Positions 12,457-23,103 of a stretch of DNA of 64,000 bases are shown in pieces. The notes under the pieces are model-generated. The model did not search any database, was not told the DNA's origin, and worked only from the letters and a program-made list of their open reading frames with translations. The stretch covers positions 109,246,711 through 109,310,710 of the forward strand of contig CM041295.1 in the NCBI GenBank assembly GCA_023052935.1. The letters are read 5' to 3'. The position numbers were made by a program, and so were the translations under genes. The stretch comes from Piezodorus guildinii. Taxonomy: Eukaryota; Arthropoda; Insecta; Hemiptera; Pentatomidae. Every line of letters begins with the position of its first letter. Positions within the stretch are counted from its first letter, which is position 1.

Positions 12457-13030
12457 ATGACCAAGTACCGGAAAAAGGTCTCGTCAAAATCGAATTTGAA
12501 TATGTGGACGATCCTTGCTCAGGACATAGTTTTTGTATATGACATTGCTCTCATAACAGATTCAGAAGAAAACCTGCAGCAAACAATCATAGAGTGGGAA
12601 GCTGAGCTGGACAGAAAAAGGATGGTGCTCAATGCAAGTAAGAGAAAGGAAATGTATAATGAGTAAAGTAATTATAGGTGAAACCTTAGAGAAGACTGAG
12701 GAATAAACCTACCTAGGACAGCCATCTGCAGAAACGGAAAGATTAATGGGGAAGTTTCAAACCGGATCAAAAGGGAAAATAATGCCTACCAACAACTATG
12801 AAACATTATTGCGGGAAAGCGAGAAGTAGACAAAAAGGTGAAGCTGCACATTTTCAAGGCTATATACCTCGGCTGATCAAGCTGGATCCCACTGGACACG
12901 TACTGGAACCGATTAACAGCCGAATAAATCAGATACCTGAGGAGTGTGGCCGAACCAGAAGAGATTAGAATCTGCGAATATGAGAGGACTTGGGAGTTTC
13001 AGCTATAAAATAGGCAGTTAAAAAGAGGAT
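12457..13030 (+). mobile_element. RTE-like LINE reverse transcriptase, late part (decayed)
   Basis: An open frame of 69 codons contains FVYDIALITDSEENLQQTI, which corresponds to the Y-A-D-D region of LINE reverse transcriptases; the Ala-Asp pair is lost, so the active site is destroyed. It continues with WEAELDRKRMVLNASK, as in the family's block after motif C. After frame breaks come RNGKINGEVSNRIKREN, KREVDKKVKLHIFKAIYL, and RLTAE with RYLRSVA, the usual thumb and C-terminal blocks. Orientation matches the LINE at 9880-10990, so the two may be one copy. Confidence 0.7.
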
Positions 13031-14313
13031 GCTGAAATATTCTTATTTCTTTTAAAAATAATCAACAATTCAGAGTTCAGGACTTAGCTTTTTTCAATTT
13101 ATTTGTGGTTAAGAGATAAAGCGTACAAAGTTTGAATTCTTAAAAAGCTTTATGTCTAATCTATACTTATACTTAGGAGGATAATAGTTCAAAGTTCCAT
13201 ATCTTGAGGACCTCTATATCGCTATTTAAATTGTAAGATAAAGAAACACAATTACAATGACTATATTAAAGAGATTAAGAAGGTTCAAAATCTATATTTA
13301 CGTTTCACTTTACCTGCATGCTTAAACACGATTCAAACCTGTTTGTACTTGCTCAACATAACTAAAAAGGAGCATGTCTTGGTAGTTTAGGTAAGGTTGA
13401 AAGCGCGAACCAGGGTGATTATGGTTAGGTCGAACTCTAAACATCCCGCGATGATGGCTTCATAGGTCACGTTACCAAATGCTGGACTATGATTGGTTGT
13501 CCCAAAAAGTGTTCTAGCTCCCGCAATTTGTATCTACTGGTCACCTTTACAGAATGAAGGAAGATTGGAAGTTCGAAGCTAGACCAACTGGAAAATGTCC
13601 CTGGACGGACCACATCTACGGACCGCGAAGGCATGGTGAAAGGCACTAAGAGAAAGAAGAATTCTTTTCAGCTCTGAATTCAAGTTTAAAGCCGGGCCCA
13701 CTCTATGCCTCGATAGGCCGGACGCGCTAACACCTGAGGGCCGTGTTAGTGCGGACAACCCGGGTGGCTTTGTTGGAATAGAAAAGTTACCTGCCGAATT
13801 CAAACCGCAGGAAGCAGGTCCGCATCTAAGGAAGCAGAGCGGCTCTACGAACTAAAACAAAACAAAAATATACAGAGCGGCTTCAGTCAGCATCAAACTT
13901 CAGAGTTAAACTAACCTGCAACCAAAACCAAACTTTTTTTTTAAAGCATTTTGTTTAACAACCGTTCTTATTGTTAAAATTAGCCTGGCCCCAAGGTGCC
14001 CGGCCGGGTCAGCCCGTTTGGGATAACGCATCATAATGTGAACCTTACTTAACAGTGGGTGTCGTGTGTTGGGCGACCAGATTTTACCTAAAATATTTTA
14101 CTTATAGCCAAACGTTTTCTAGCTCAAAGGGATTGTTGAAAAAGCCTAAGACATTTTCCTCTTGGATCTCGTTTTTTTAAATTTAATTTTATATCAGCAA
14201 TAAACTCCTCTATTCATTTAATTCCGGAAAAGAAACTAACGCCCAGCCCCCCTCCTTGTAAAACAGCGCCTAATTATTATTGGAATAATAATTAATTAAT
14301 TAAATAATTAATA
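13031..14313. other. Mixed old repeat DNA
   Basis: No intact gene. Around 13555-13640 a plus-strand reading gives KFEARPTGKCPWTDHI, loosely like a LINE C-terminal end. 13780-13860 holds 'gccgaattcaaaccgcagg' and 'gcggctctacgaac', loosely SINE-like. At 14044-14085 'gtcgtgtgttgggcgaccagatttta' matches the terminal motif discussed for 17107-17575. Confidence 0.35.
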
Positions 14314-14860
14314 ATACCTCACACAAGACTGAAACAACAAGAAACTGCTCGAAGATATCGATTACTACAACACTTACTAGACAAACGTTCAAAACTTCCA
14401 GTATATTACAAAAGACTCATTTACATCACTATTATCAGACCTATTTGGACATATGGAATCGAGCTTTGGGGCTCTACGAAACCATCTCATTCCTCCCGCA
14501 TTCAGTCCTTACAATCCAAAATCCTTCGCAAAATCCTGAATGCTCCTTATTTTGTTACAAATTAACTCATTCATAATGACCTTAACATCCTATTAGTTGC
14601 GGACATAGCCCGTGATAGATACTCCTCTTTTCATTCTAAACTCCCTGCCCATACAAACCCACTTGTCCATATTTTTATCTTCCTTAGATATCCCTGATAA
14701 CTCTCCAAGGCGACTGAAAAGAAGGTGGCCTCGGGACCTACTGAGTTAGTGAAGTGCTACCACTGGGTAGTAAAAAGACATTTTCATGACTTTTTTTTTC
14801 ATTCCTCATATTTACTTATTGTGTTCTTTAAAACAGTTGTAAATTACTATAAATATAATA
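14314..14860 (+). mobile_element. Jockey-like LINE 3' end (5'-truncated, decayed)
   Basis: The reading begins RLKQQETARRYRLLQHLLD and continues YYKRLIYITIIRPIWTYG, ELWGSTKPSHSSRIQSLQS and NAPYFVTN. This is the C-terminal region of Jockey-clade reverse transcriptases, where 'KPIWTYGIQLWG' is a signature. Stops and frame changes follow, then a 3' untranslated end 'gaagtgctaccactgggtag...cttattgtgttcttta' and an A/T-rich tail. The same family occurs at 15453-15580, 53450-54395 and 61993-62905; this copy starts at about the same codon as the late part of those. Confidence 0.8.
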
Positions 14861-14879
14861 AATATATAAATATAGATAA

Positions 14880-14940
14880 TAAATAAAATAAAATATATAA
14901 TATATATATATATATATTATATATATATATATAATATAAA
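14880..14940. repeat. AT-repeat tract
   Basis: Alternating AT with short interruptions, directly after the Jockey-like tail. Confidence 0.8.
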
Positions 14941-15149
14941 GAATTAACCATATCACCTTTCTAGCATCGGTAAAAAACAGGTTAATATACACGTTTAACG
15001 AATTTGCTAACCAATTAAGGGAGAAAAGGGCAATCATATTTTTTAAGGTATTTTATTTTCCGGATATAAGAATAGTATTTTATCCCGCCTCCCGTTCCAA
15101 GAAATTAAATCTTACAATTAGTTAATGTATTTTTATAATCTTTAGCTTT

Positions 15150-15452
15150 CCATTTGTAAATGGATGGAGCTAAAGATTTAAGAAAAAAATGTCATCTTCT
15201 ATACAAAGGATATTAAGTAATGGAGGGTGATAAAAAAACTGATACACTTAAGTGATTGTTGTTGATAATCATTTCTCTTGTTAGATTATTTAATCTAAAT
15301 AAAACGTTTCCATCCAAACTCAATATAATTGTTTAACTTTTTTCAAGTTCTTGAATTGATTTCAACAACGGAGTTAAGTGAAAGCCGTGCGTTGTGTGAA
15401 TCAGATATTTTTGTTCTTGGGAAAGAGTAGCATCAATGTTCCCTTTTTTAGT
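15150..15452. other. AT-rich DNA with a terminus-like motif
   Basis: No gene. 'gttaagtgaaagccgtgcgttg' at about 15373-15395 matches the recurrent transposon-terminus motif also seen at 17112 and 63975. Confidence 0.4.
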
Positions 15453-15580
15453 CGCGTCAATGAAGTGCTACCACTGGGTAGTTCTTTCTCAAGACATTTT
15501 CATGACATTTTTTTTCATTCCTCATATTTACTTATTGTGTTCTTTAATACAGTTATAAATTACTATAAATAAATAAAAAA
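15453..15580 (+). mobile_element. Jockey-like LINE, 3' UTR only
   Basis: About 120 bases nearly identical to 14751-14860: 'gaagtgctaccactgggtag', then 'agacattttcatgac', 'cattcctcatatttacttattgtgttcttta' in pieces, and 'cagttataaattactataaat'. It ends in an A/T tail. It is the extreme 3' end of the family with no coding part. Confidence 0.75.
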
Positions 15581-16022
15581 ATAATAATAAAATCATCAAT
15601 TAAACAAATATATTGAGGTTATCGAAGTGTTTAACTTCAACAATTAAAAATATTTCAATTAATTTCATTGAAATTTTAGGAATCGAATTTTATTATAATT
15701 ATTAACTAACCATCAGAAAATGTTACACAACATTTATGAATAACAATGAAGCAGTAATTAAAAAAACAGAATAACAACATTGTCAGAATAAGTGAATTTT
15801 ATAATTTTCCCATTAGCAGGAACGAGCTTTCGGTTTAATAAAAGCAGCTAATGATCAATAATTCTTTTGTCAATATTTGCCTTCGTCGACCACTCTCCTC
15901 CCTCCCACCCCCTCTCGCTTCTATATTACATCTTTTAGGGGAAAAATACAACCTGTGCCTCTCTTTAACCCATTAAGTTTAATTAACCTATAAACTGTGA
16001 ATGATTTTTTGTTTGCCTTCAG
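15581..16022 (+). other. Intron DNA upstream of coiled-coil exon
   Basis: AT-rich. It ends with a pyrimidine-rich stretch 'ttttttgtttgccttcag', which is a good 3' splice site for the exon starting at 16023. Confidence 0.5.
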
Positions 16023-16147
16023 ATTTTCAGTTGCTGCTCGACATACTTAAGGTTCTCGATGAAAGGAAAATCGCTTACGAAATGCACCTTCAAAAACTGA
16101 AGCAAATTAATGACCTAAGGAATAAAGTAAGACAACAGTTGGAAAAG
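16023..16147 (+). CDS. Coiled-coil protein gene, internal exon (exon 1 of those seen)
   Basis: Exon of 125 bases: two bases completing a split codon, then 41 codons starting FQLLLDILKVLDERK and ending NKVRQQLEK. The acceptor is 'ttttttgtttgccttcag' and the donor is AAG|GTAATT. There are no stops, and the peptide is rich in Leu, Lys, Glu and Gln with hydrophobics in heptad-like spacing, so it should form a coiled coil. It ends in phase 0, matching the phase of the exon at 28976, which continues with IDEAWGKILEAEQKE. The gene's start is not in the window or was not recognised. I could not name the family. Its coding character is inferred from splice sites, phase agreement and composition. Confidence 0.7.
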
Positions 16148-17106
16148 GTAATTTTCTTTGCTTAACTTAGTCACTGCATTTAACGCAAAGAGGTGTGCCA
16201 ATATTTAAATAACATATGGAGCCAATAATATATATAATTAAATCATATACAGGGGAACTTATTAATATATTGTATTTTATAATATGCCCAGTTACTAGAA
16301 CTGTCAGCTTTTGGGAAAAAGATTACGATGATAATGACCTAAATTAAATCTAAAAGCTCAATTCGACTTTAAATAGAGTTTATTAAAATTTAATAAGCTT
16401 TAATGTCATGTAGGTTTCATTCTGATTGAAATAGTTAAATGCCTTAAATGCCGATATTTTAAATTGTTTTCTTCTAAACTACCTTTAATTTTGCACGTTC
16501 CAAAAGGTTAACCATATCATCTTAATGACATTGACGAAGAACGGCTAAATATAAAAGTTGGACGAATTTGATGATCAACTAAAGAGTAAAAGAGCAACTA
16601 TTTTTTAACCGTAATTTTAGGCTTACTGATAATAAGAAGAGTAACATAGACGTATAATATACCATTGGAAAGAGAAAGATTTTAGAAAAAAATATTATCT
16701 GATACACAAAGTTGTAATATAAAGTGACGAACAGGGGATACAATTATTACTAATTAACAATTTAATACAGTTCCATTATTTAATCTAAATCATATGTAGG
16801 AGCCTGGAAACACTGACTGTGAGCCTGGCAACACTGTTTGAGGTAAGCTGACGGTTAGAAGAACCTTCGAGTCAACACAGTGAGTGAAACATTAGTGTCG
16901 GTCATTGTTCTGATATTCTTTATGTTTTATACTGTGCATAATAAATCAGTGTATCAAAATGACTAAAGACTTATTCGAATTTTAATTACAAACAAACCTA
17001 CACATATGTTTCCAACGAAAATGAATACACGATTTATTAAAATCAACTTCAAATATTTTTTTAAAATTGAAGTATAGTTAATAGTTTTTAAATTAATTTT
17101 AACAGT
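16148..17106. other. Intron DNA
   Basis: AT-rich. A GC-richer block at 16798-16960 (gagcctggcaacactg, then 'ataataaatcagtg' near 16940) looks like part of an LTR or other repeat but was not identified. Confidence 0.4.
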
Positions 17107-17575
17107 CGTGGTAAGTGAAAGTCGTGTGTTGCGCGCACCAGATTTTTTTACCGAGTATATGAACAATATTTTTGTATATTTTTAAAGACATTTCAAGTTT
17201 TTAAAATAAACAATATCCGCTAATAAAATATTATCCTCTACTCATAAAAGTAAAAAGAATTTTTAATTTATCTTGCATAGATCAAAAGTTATAGAATTTT
17301 GGCCACTAAATCGTGATTTGTTCCCACTGTGCGGCGGTCTAGCAATTCCAACCTCAACACTCACAAACGTCAGTGACAAAAGTCCATTTATTAATTGTCC
17401 AATTTTAAATCACAATAAAAGATTAAGTAACCCATTTTACAATTAATTTAATAAACCTCTATTGGTCAATTGAAACTAAATGTTATCTTACGTAGTTTTA
17501 CCTGGCACTGACCACCTTTAACTAACAAAACTCTGGTAGGCCTCACCCAGGACTTTCACTTACCTCCAGTGGTCA
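17107..17575. mobile_element. MITE-like element with 'GGTAAGTGAAAGTC' termini
   Basis: The left end reads GGTAAGTGAAAGTCGTG (about 17112-17128). The right end, 'ggactttcacttacc', is its reverse complement for about 15 bases (about 17557-17572). The interior of roughly 430 bases is AT-rich and non-coding. No target duplication was established. The same terminal motif recurs at 14050, 15375, 19368, 25021, 49326 and 63975. Confidence 0.5.
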
Positions 17576-17729
17576 AACCAATTTAAGAATTTTCCAATAC
17601 AGTTAGAGATGGAAATAAGTGAAAGCTATAAAGAATTAATTAAATTTAGTTTCGATGGACGCATTATATTATAATCTAAAACAATCAGTTAGTTTTATCG
17701 GCTTTTCGTACCTTCCTTCCCATTAACAA

Positions 17730-17988
17730 GTTTGTGTATGAAATATTTTTTTTTTCAATCTTCAGCTTTCCAACGGTATACTGTACGTCTATATTACTCC
17801 TTTCATGTTCAAAAATACAAAAAAGGAATAAAAAAATATTGTTGCTGATTTCTGCTTTATTTGGATATCGAATTCGTTCAACTTATATATTTACTCGTTT
17901 TTTATCAATAGTTATAGAATGAGACCTAACTAATAAATAATATAGAGTAATTATTAATAACTTCCTTTTCCATAATCGAAGGTTGTCA
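17730..17988. repeat. 259-base exact tandem duplication, unit 1
   Basis: Runs from 'gtttgtgtatgaaatat' to 'taatcgaaggttgtca'. The next 259 bases repeat it with no difference that I can see by eye. A 62-codon open frame lies inside each unit but has no coding character. Confidence 0.9.
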
Positions 17989-18247
17989 GTTTGTGTATGA
18001 AATATTTTTTTTTTCAATCTTCAGCTTTCCAACGGTATACTGTACGTCTATATTACTCCTTTCATGTTCAAAAATACAAAAAAGGAATAAAAAAATATTG
18101 TTGCTGATTTCTGCTTTATTTGGATATCGAATTCGTTCAACTTATATATTTACTCGTTTTTTATCAATAGTTATAGAATGAGACCTAACTAATAAATAAT
18201 ATAGAGTAATTATTAATAACTTCCTTTTCCATAATCGAAGGTTGTCA
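17989..18247. repeat. 259-base exact tandem duplication, unit 2
   Basis: Second unit, directly abutting the first. After it the sequence changes to 'tataccagctacc'. Confidence 0.9.
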
Positions 18248-18870
18248 TATACCAGCTACCTAGAAAGGACAGACCAAGTACCGACAAAGAACATACCTGT
18301 ACTTAGGACCCAACACCTGGAGGTCCTTGCTTTGTGGTACCCATGCCGCATCCTCATCCCCTCTACAAAACCTTGCTATATATACCCTTTGATCCTCAAA
18401 ACTCATCACTCACTCCAACAGGACGGCCACAACGCTGGCAGGACCACGTACAAACCCTCAGACTGGACTGAGTAAACACAACTTACTCTCACTGACTCAA
18501 CTAGACTAGTGATCCCCATCACTAGAACAGACTCCTAATATTTCCCTACTCCGAAAATCTTCCTATCCTCAGACCCCTCTTAGAATGCATCTGATGCAGT
18601 AAAAGAGAGGATCCTTGAATTCCTTCCCTTATCCTTCCTAGATTTCAACCCCAAATCCCATGGGGCTTAGAGAAAATAAAATAAAATAAAACTCATCACT
18701 CTAGTTGTAACATTTACTTGTACACACTCATAGAAGGAGACCTCGGAATGTATACTTGTAGTCACCCTAACTCCTCAGCACAGTTTATTGTATTCTGAAT
18801 ATCTATTTTGTTCTGATAATAAAAGCAGTATTTCAATATCTTCACTGTGTGTGATTCATTAACTAATGAT
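18248..18870 (+). mobile_element. LTR-like insert (unidentified)
   Basis: This stretch is GC-richer than its surroundings and splits the family X copy. It holds a TATA-box-like 'gctatatatacccttt' near 18373, and 'gttctgataataaaagcag' near 18811 as a possible polyadenylation signal, which is the layout of a long terminal repeat. No matching second LTR, primer-binding site or coding region was seen, so a solo LTR is only a suggestion. Confidence 0.3.
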
Positions 18871-19376
18871 AACTAGATGGTATGGGTAATTTTGTTCGAA
18901 TCTACAAAATTAAAGGTACTTAGAGGAAGAAAATTAAAGAAAAACTGGACTTTAAGTCCTGTCAGACTATCTCAATCAGAATGAAACTCATGTGATATTA
19001 AAGCCCATTAATTTTACATCGATATAGCGAGTTTAATAAAATCGTTATGACAGGTTGATGAAATCGTAAAAAGGCGTGAAATACAAGGTAAAAGTAGCTC
19101 TTTGGTAACCGATTTGATAAAAAGTAGCTGTAACATCTCGGACGTACAGTTGTTTTAAATATGAAATTTTAGTTTCGAACGACTTTTCGTTTTCGAGCTA
19201 GAATTTCTTCACAATACACACGCATCTTTTCGCGCGATTTGGTTATTTGAAAATCGTGGGGCCCTAAAAACGTGTATTTCTGTGTAAACTGAATTTCGAA
19301 ATTTTCACTATCGGGATACTTTCCCTTACATAGCAATATTTTATATATTTTTAAATATAGGTTAAGTGAAGGAATC

Positions 19377-20680
19377 ATACTTATAACAATTCAAAATATA
19401 CGTGTAACATTTGATTTCTGAGAAGGGTATTAAAAGAATATATAACAACTTAGCTATCATCCTTATACTTTACTCCTTTATCTTTGAATTTGTTTACCTC
19501 TTCCTATATATTATAATAAATAAATAAAAATATATTTCCTTTGAACTCGAGATAGGGCATGGTATTAATTTTGAAGAAACAATTTCCAAGAACTATCTTC
19601 TTTTTTACTAGGTTGTTTATGACAGGAGGGAATCCCGGCGAGATAACATTAAGCCTCTCTGAAAACGGTTTTTTTTTTCCTATCAACTTCTCTTGAGACT
19701 TTTATCAACGGTTCAACTTTCAAAGTAGTAGCCGTAATTATAGGCGAAATTGCAACGGTACTATACGATTTTTTTTTTCTGCTTTAAAGTTGAAAAAAAT
19801 TTAATGACGGAGCGGATAGGAAGCCTAGAAAAAAAGTCTGTAATTTATTCCGTGATTGCACCACAGGGCAACATGGTACAAAAATATCTCAATAAATAAA
19901 TAATATTCAATGATAAACCAAGATATAAAATATATATGATACAAAATCATTATAATAAAAAAAAACCCTTATCAACTTAAAACAATGCAGATTGGAAATA
20001 ATTTACATACACATATTTGATCATATGACCACCGCGAGAATAAATACATCCTAATAAAAAATAATAAAAAAAATTACCTATGAAGAGAACTTAGTAAAAA
20101 GTTTTATAAAAAAGCCACCTCAAATGAATTCACCTTAAGGTATGTTACCGCTAGTTTTTAACTTAGCCTAAGTAGTTAGACGTAGAGCATAATGTTCAAC
20201 TTATAGCAGAACTTGATTTAAAGCATGCTGAAGTAATTTATTTTTTGGTTAGTCAAGAATTATGTGTAAACTAAAAGAATCTTCGGTTTTCTAATTGTTT
20301 TTTTAACGGCTTAGCAATATTAGGTTTCCTCTGTTTAATTTTTTTTTTTTTAATATAAATAATTTTAAAAATAAACAGGGCTTCGCATGGTTAGAATCAA
20401 GCTTATATAATATTCAAATTAGTACAATTTGATAAACAATGTGAAATAAGGGACATTGTGAATAGAATAGGCGCATGAAGTTGGATTGATTACATTTTCA
20501 AGTTGCTTTTGTTATGCACTAGTCGGGTATAGAAGCCACATCGAAATACCTCGTGAAAATCGATCATATGATGTACGAATAACCTACTGAATTCAATAAG
20601 GTTATAGCAACACAAAAATGAATGCACACTATAAAAAATGAATAAACTGAATTTATTTAATTTAATTTTGAAAATGTCAT
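19377..20680. other. Intron DNA, AT-rich
   Basis: No gene or repeat recognised. Confidence 0.5.
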
Positions 20681-20692
20681 ATATTTTGGTAT
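20681..20692. repeat. SINE target-site duplication, left
   Basis: ATATTTTGGTAT, identical to 21008-21019 on the other side of the SINE. Confidence 0.85.
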
Positions 20693-21007
20693 TGCAAGTA
20701 CCTGTACCACTAAAACCCATGAAAGGTCTTGGGCTCATTACATATAGAGATTCGTACTGTTTCTAGGCCAACGGCAGTGCAATGAGGTGATGAGGCCTTA
20801 ATCGCGCTCAGCCGCCAGGTTTTATCCCCAATTATTTTGGGTACCCAATTTAAAGAGGCTGGGTCTGCCCCAGGAGGGTCTCCATACCCTAGGGTCGCCC
20901 CCCGACTGAATTAACAGAATAAATAATATTCTGCCATAGCCGGGATTCGAACCCAGGACCCGGAGCACAGCAGACTAGCGCTCTATCCACTAGACCACGC
21001 CGCTCCC
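20693..21007 (-). mobile_element. Full-length tRNA-derived SINE
   Basis: Read on the minus strand from 21007, the element begins GGGAGCGGCGTGGTCTAGTG, which contains an A-box-like sequence (TGGTCTAGTGG). About 50 bases later it has a perfect B box (GGTTCGAATCC). This is an internal RNA polymerase III promoter of tRNA type. The acceptor stem does not pair, so it is not a tRNA gene. The body runs through 'gaccctagggtatggagacc' and 'gggtacccaaaataattggg' to about 20693. A perfect 12-base duplication flanks it, so insertion was by LINE-driven retroposition. Diverged copies lie at 8196-8335 and possibly 1540-1645. Confidence 0.85.
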
Positions 21008-21019
21008 ATATTTTGGTAT
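21008..21019. repeat. SINE target-site duplication, right
   Basis: ATATTTTGGTAT, identical to 20681-20692. Confidence 0.85.
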
Positions 21020-21748
21020 AGTTATAAATAAATTTAAATTTAGTTTTTGTAGCCTCCACATGAATTCCGCTTAAAAGTTACTCGTCTAATTTGACATACC
21101 TTCACCACCGATCTTTCCTCCATTCTTCTAAACCTTCCAAGCACAGAGTTCCATCATATAACCATTCCAGTCAACTAATGTGTCTTTGGACATATCTAGA
21201 TGGACTTGTCAAAATCTAGTATTGGTCATTTTCTTAAACAAGCAATGAATGAATTGAAGGAATGTTTAATAACCTCAACCTTTGAGGAAAACTCACTGCA
21301 TTTTCTTCGCAATTATTTTTTTAGAAAATAGCTTGTAATGTATACATATTTTATAAAAACTATCCTAATGAGGAAACATGTAAAGGTAATCAATCATATA
21401 AACAATTTTTTTTCTCGAGCTATTTCAATATGGCCCATATAACTGACTAGTACCGTTGTTTATATTAATAATTCAAACCCATTGTGTGAAATACATTTCC
21501 CAATAAAAAAAAATAATCCTGAACACCCCTTATTCATTCATATAGACCTCAATATCCCATATGTTGGCAGACTACCCAGGAAATAGATATACCTCACTTA
21601 ATTATGAATTCCTAACTTTCTCAGACCCATTTGAAAGATGTCAAACAAGATGTTTGAATAAGTGTGCAGTGCAACAATAGTTCCTTCCAGAGACGTCATT
21701 ATCGTCAAGCTTCATACTCCAGAACTACTCGACCGGATCTAAGTAAGG
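21020..21748. other. Intron DNA
   Basis: No gene or repeat recognised. Confidence 0.5.
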
Positions 21749-22701
21749 AAGGTGACCAGATTTTTATATGGGGAAAGCGGGATAACTCTGAAGAAGGGGG
21801 AGGGGTATCAACAAAAATTTTCATACAGAATAAAAATAATATCGTAACATTTTTTTAATTTTTAACATAAGTACAATTTATAAAATAAATGTAAAAATTT
21901 ATAATATTTTATTCCTTGACATATTTTTTATTTGACTGAATTTGTTTCATTAGTTAAATTGTCATTTTTTAAAATATTCTAAAAATCTTCACAAGAATTT
22001 GTCAAATTATACTTGACACATAAAATGGCTTTCAAAGTTTCAACACTTGATTTTAATTTTTTCCACGCTTTTCACGTTTTCATTCTTAAATTCAAATTTT
22101 AAATTAATTTGTGATTATTTAACTGTTCTTTAGTTAACTACAATATTATATGTCTATGAGAATTAAAAAAATTACTAAATGTTATAAACAAATACAGTAC
22201 AATTATTCGTTTCATATAAGCAAAATTTTGCCGAATTCATTTTTTTATAACGAAATTAGTTTGATTGACTTAAAATAATTGCAAAATTTTATTCGCATAT
22301 TTCTTTTAAGGCTAAGGTTGGTGATAAACTGTTTGTCATCAAAATAAAAAATGAAGACTACGAGTATTTTAAGCTAAGTTTAATAAAATTTATGTATTTA
22401 TGAAATATATAAATAAACTACTTACCTTAATTTTCTATGGTAAGTAGCAGATTTGTAATATTTATTTGTTTAATTAGCTAGCACGCAGTACGAACTCTTA
22501 AGTGTATCATCTGAGAGGCTAATACAAGGTAACTGGGTAGCAAAAGCAATATGTTAGTCGTCGTAGCCCGTAGGATTCTCAGAACGCAAAATAATGATTT
22601 TCATAAATATAAAATTTAACTTAATTCTAAAATTCGGGACTCCTGAAAAACGTCGCCGGACGCAGGACAAATTGTGAAATAGCGGGACGTCTGGTCACCT
22701 T
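21749..22701. mobile_element. Non-autonomous DNA transposon with 'AAGGTGACCAGA' termini
   Basis: A perfect 12-base inverted repeat, AAGGTGACCAGA at 21749 and TCTGGTCACCTT ending at 22701, brackets 953 bases. Shortly inside both ends is a GCGGGA motif. The interior is AT-rich and non-coding. No convincing target duplication was found, so the superfamily is open; hAT-like is one possibility. Confidence 0.5.
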
Positions 22702-23048
22702 AGAAAATACTTCAAAACTGGATCTGTTCTAACATGTTTACGGCATAGCAATTGAACTAAATGGCTGACACTGGGTGGAGCTCAAAACCAAAATGAACTT
22801 TAAACCGCAATAACTTTTCACTAAATATTAATTTGTAATTAAAGACAAGAAACTTATATGTCCTAGCCCCATATATTACTATTTAAATTGTGAATTGCCG
22901 CTTTACACCATCAATTTTACAATTATTCACCACTTTTCCGAAAAAAAGGGCACCTGCAATTTATCTGTAAAACAATTGCTTTTTTCCCCATAAAGTCCTT
23001 TAATGACACCAAAATATTCGCAGAAAAAAGAAGTTTATTGGCGCAAAA

Positions 23049-23103
<55 letters not shown>

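Larger units (their letters stand above)
17600..19376 (+). mobile_element. Non-autonomous repeat family X, copy 1 (interrupted)
   Basis: Shares an ordered series of blocks with 25012-25830 and 48636-49335: 'gttagttttatcggctttt', 'ctttccaacggtata', 'atgttcaaaaa', then after an interruption 'cctgtcagactat', 'gatattaaagcccatta', 'tatagcgagttta', 'taacatctcgg', 'ggttatttg' and 'atactttccctta', ending in 'ggttaagtgaa'. It is interrupted by a 259-base tandem duplication and by foreign LTR-like sequence. No coding capacity. Confidence 0.6.

Noticed and set aside
17734..18181. Two identical 62-codon frames
   Set aside because: They are products of the 259-base tandem duplication in a non-coding repeat; identity is explained by the duplication.
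20935..21007. A functional tRNA gene on the minus strand
   Set aside because: A and B boxes are present, but the 3' acceptor strand does not pair with GGGAGCG and the sequence continues as a SINE body with target duplications.
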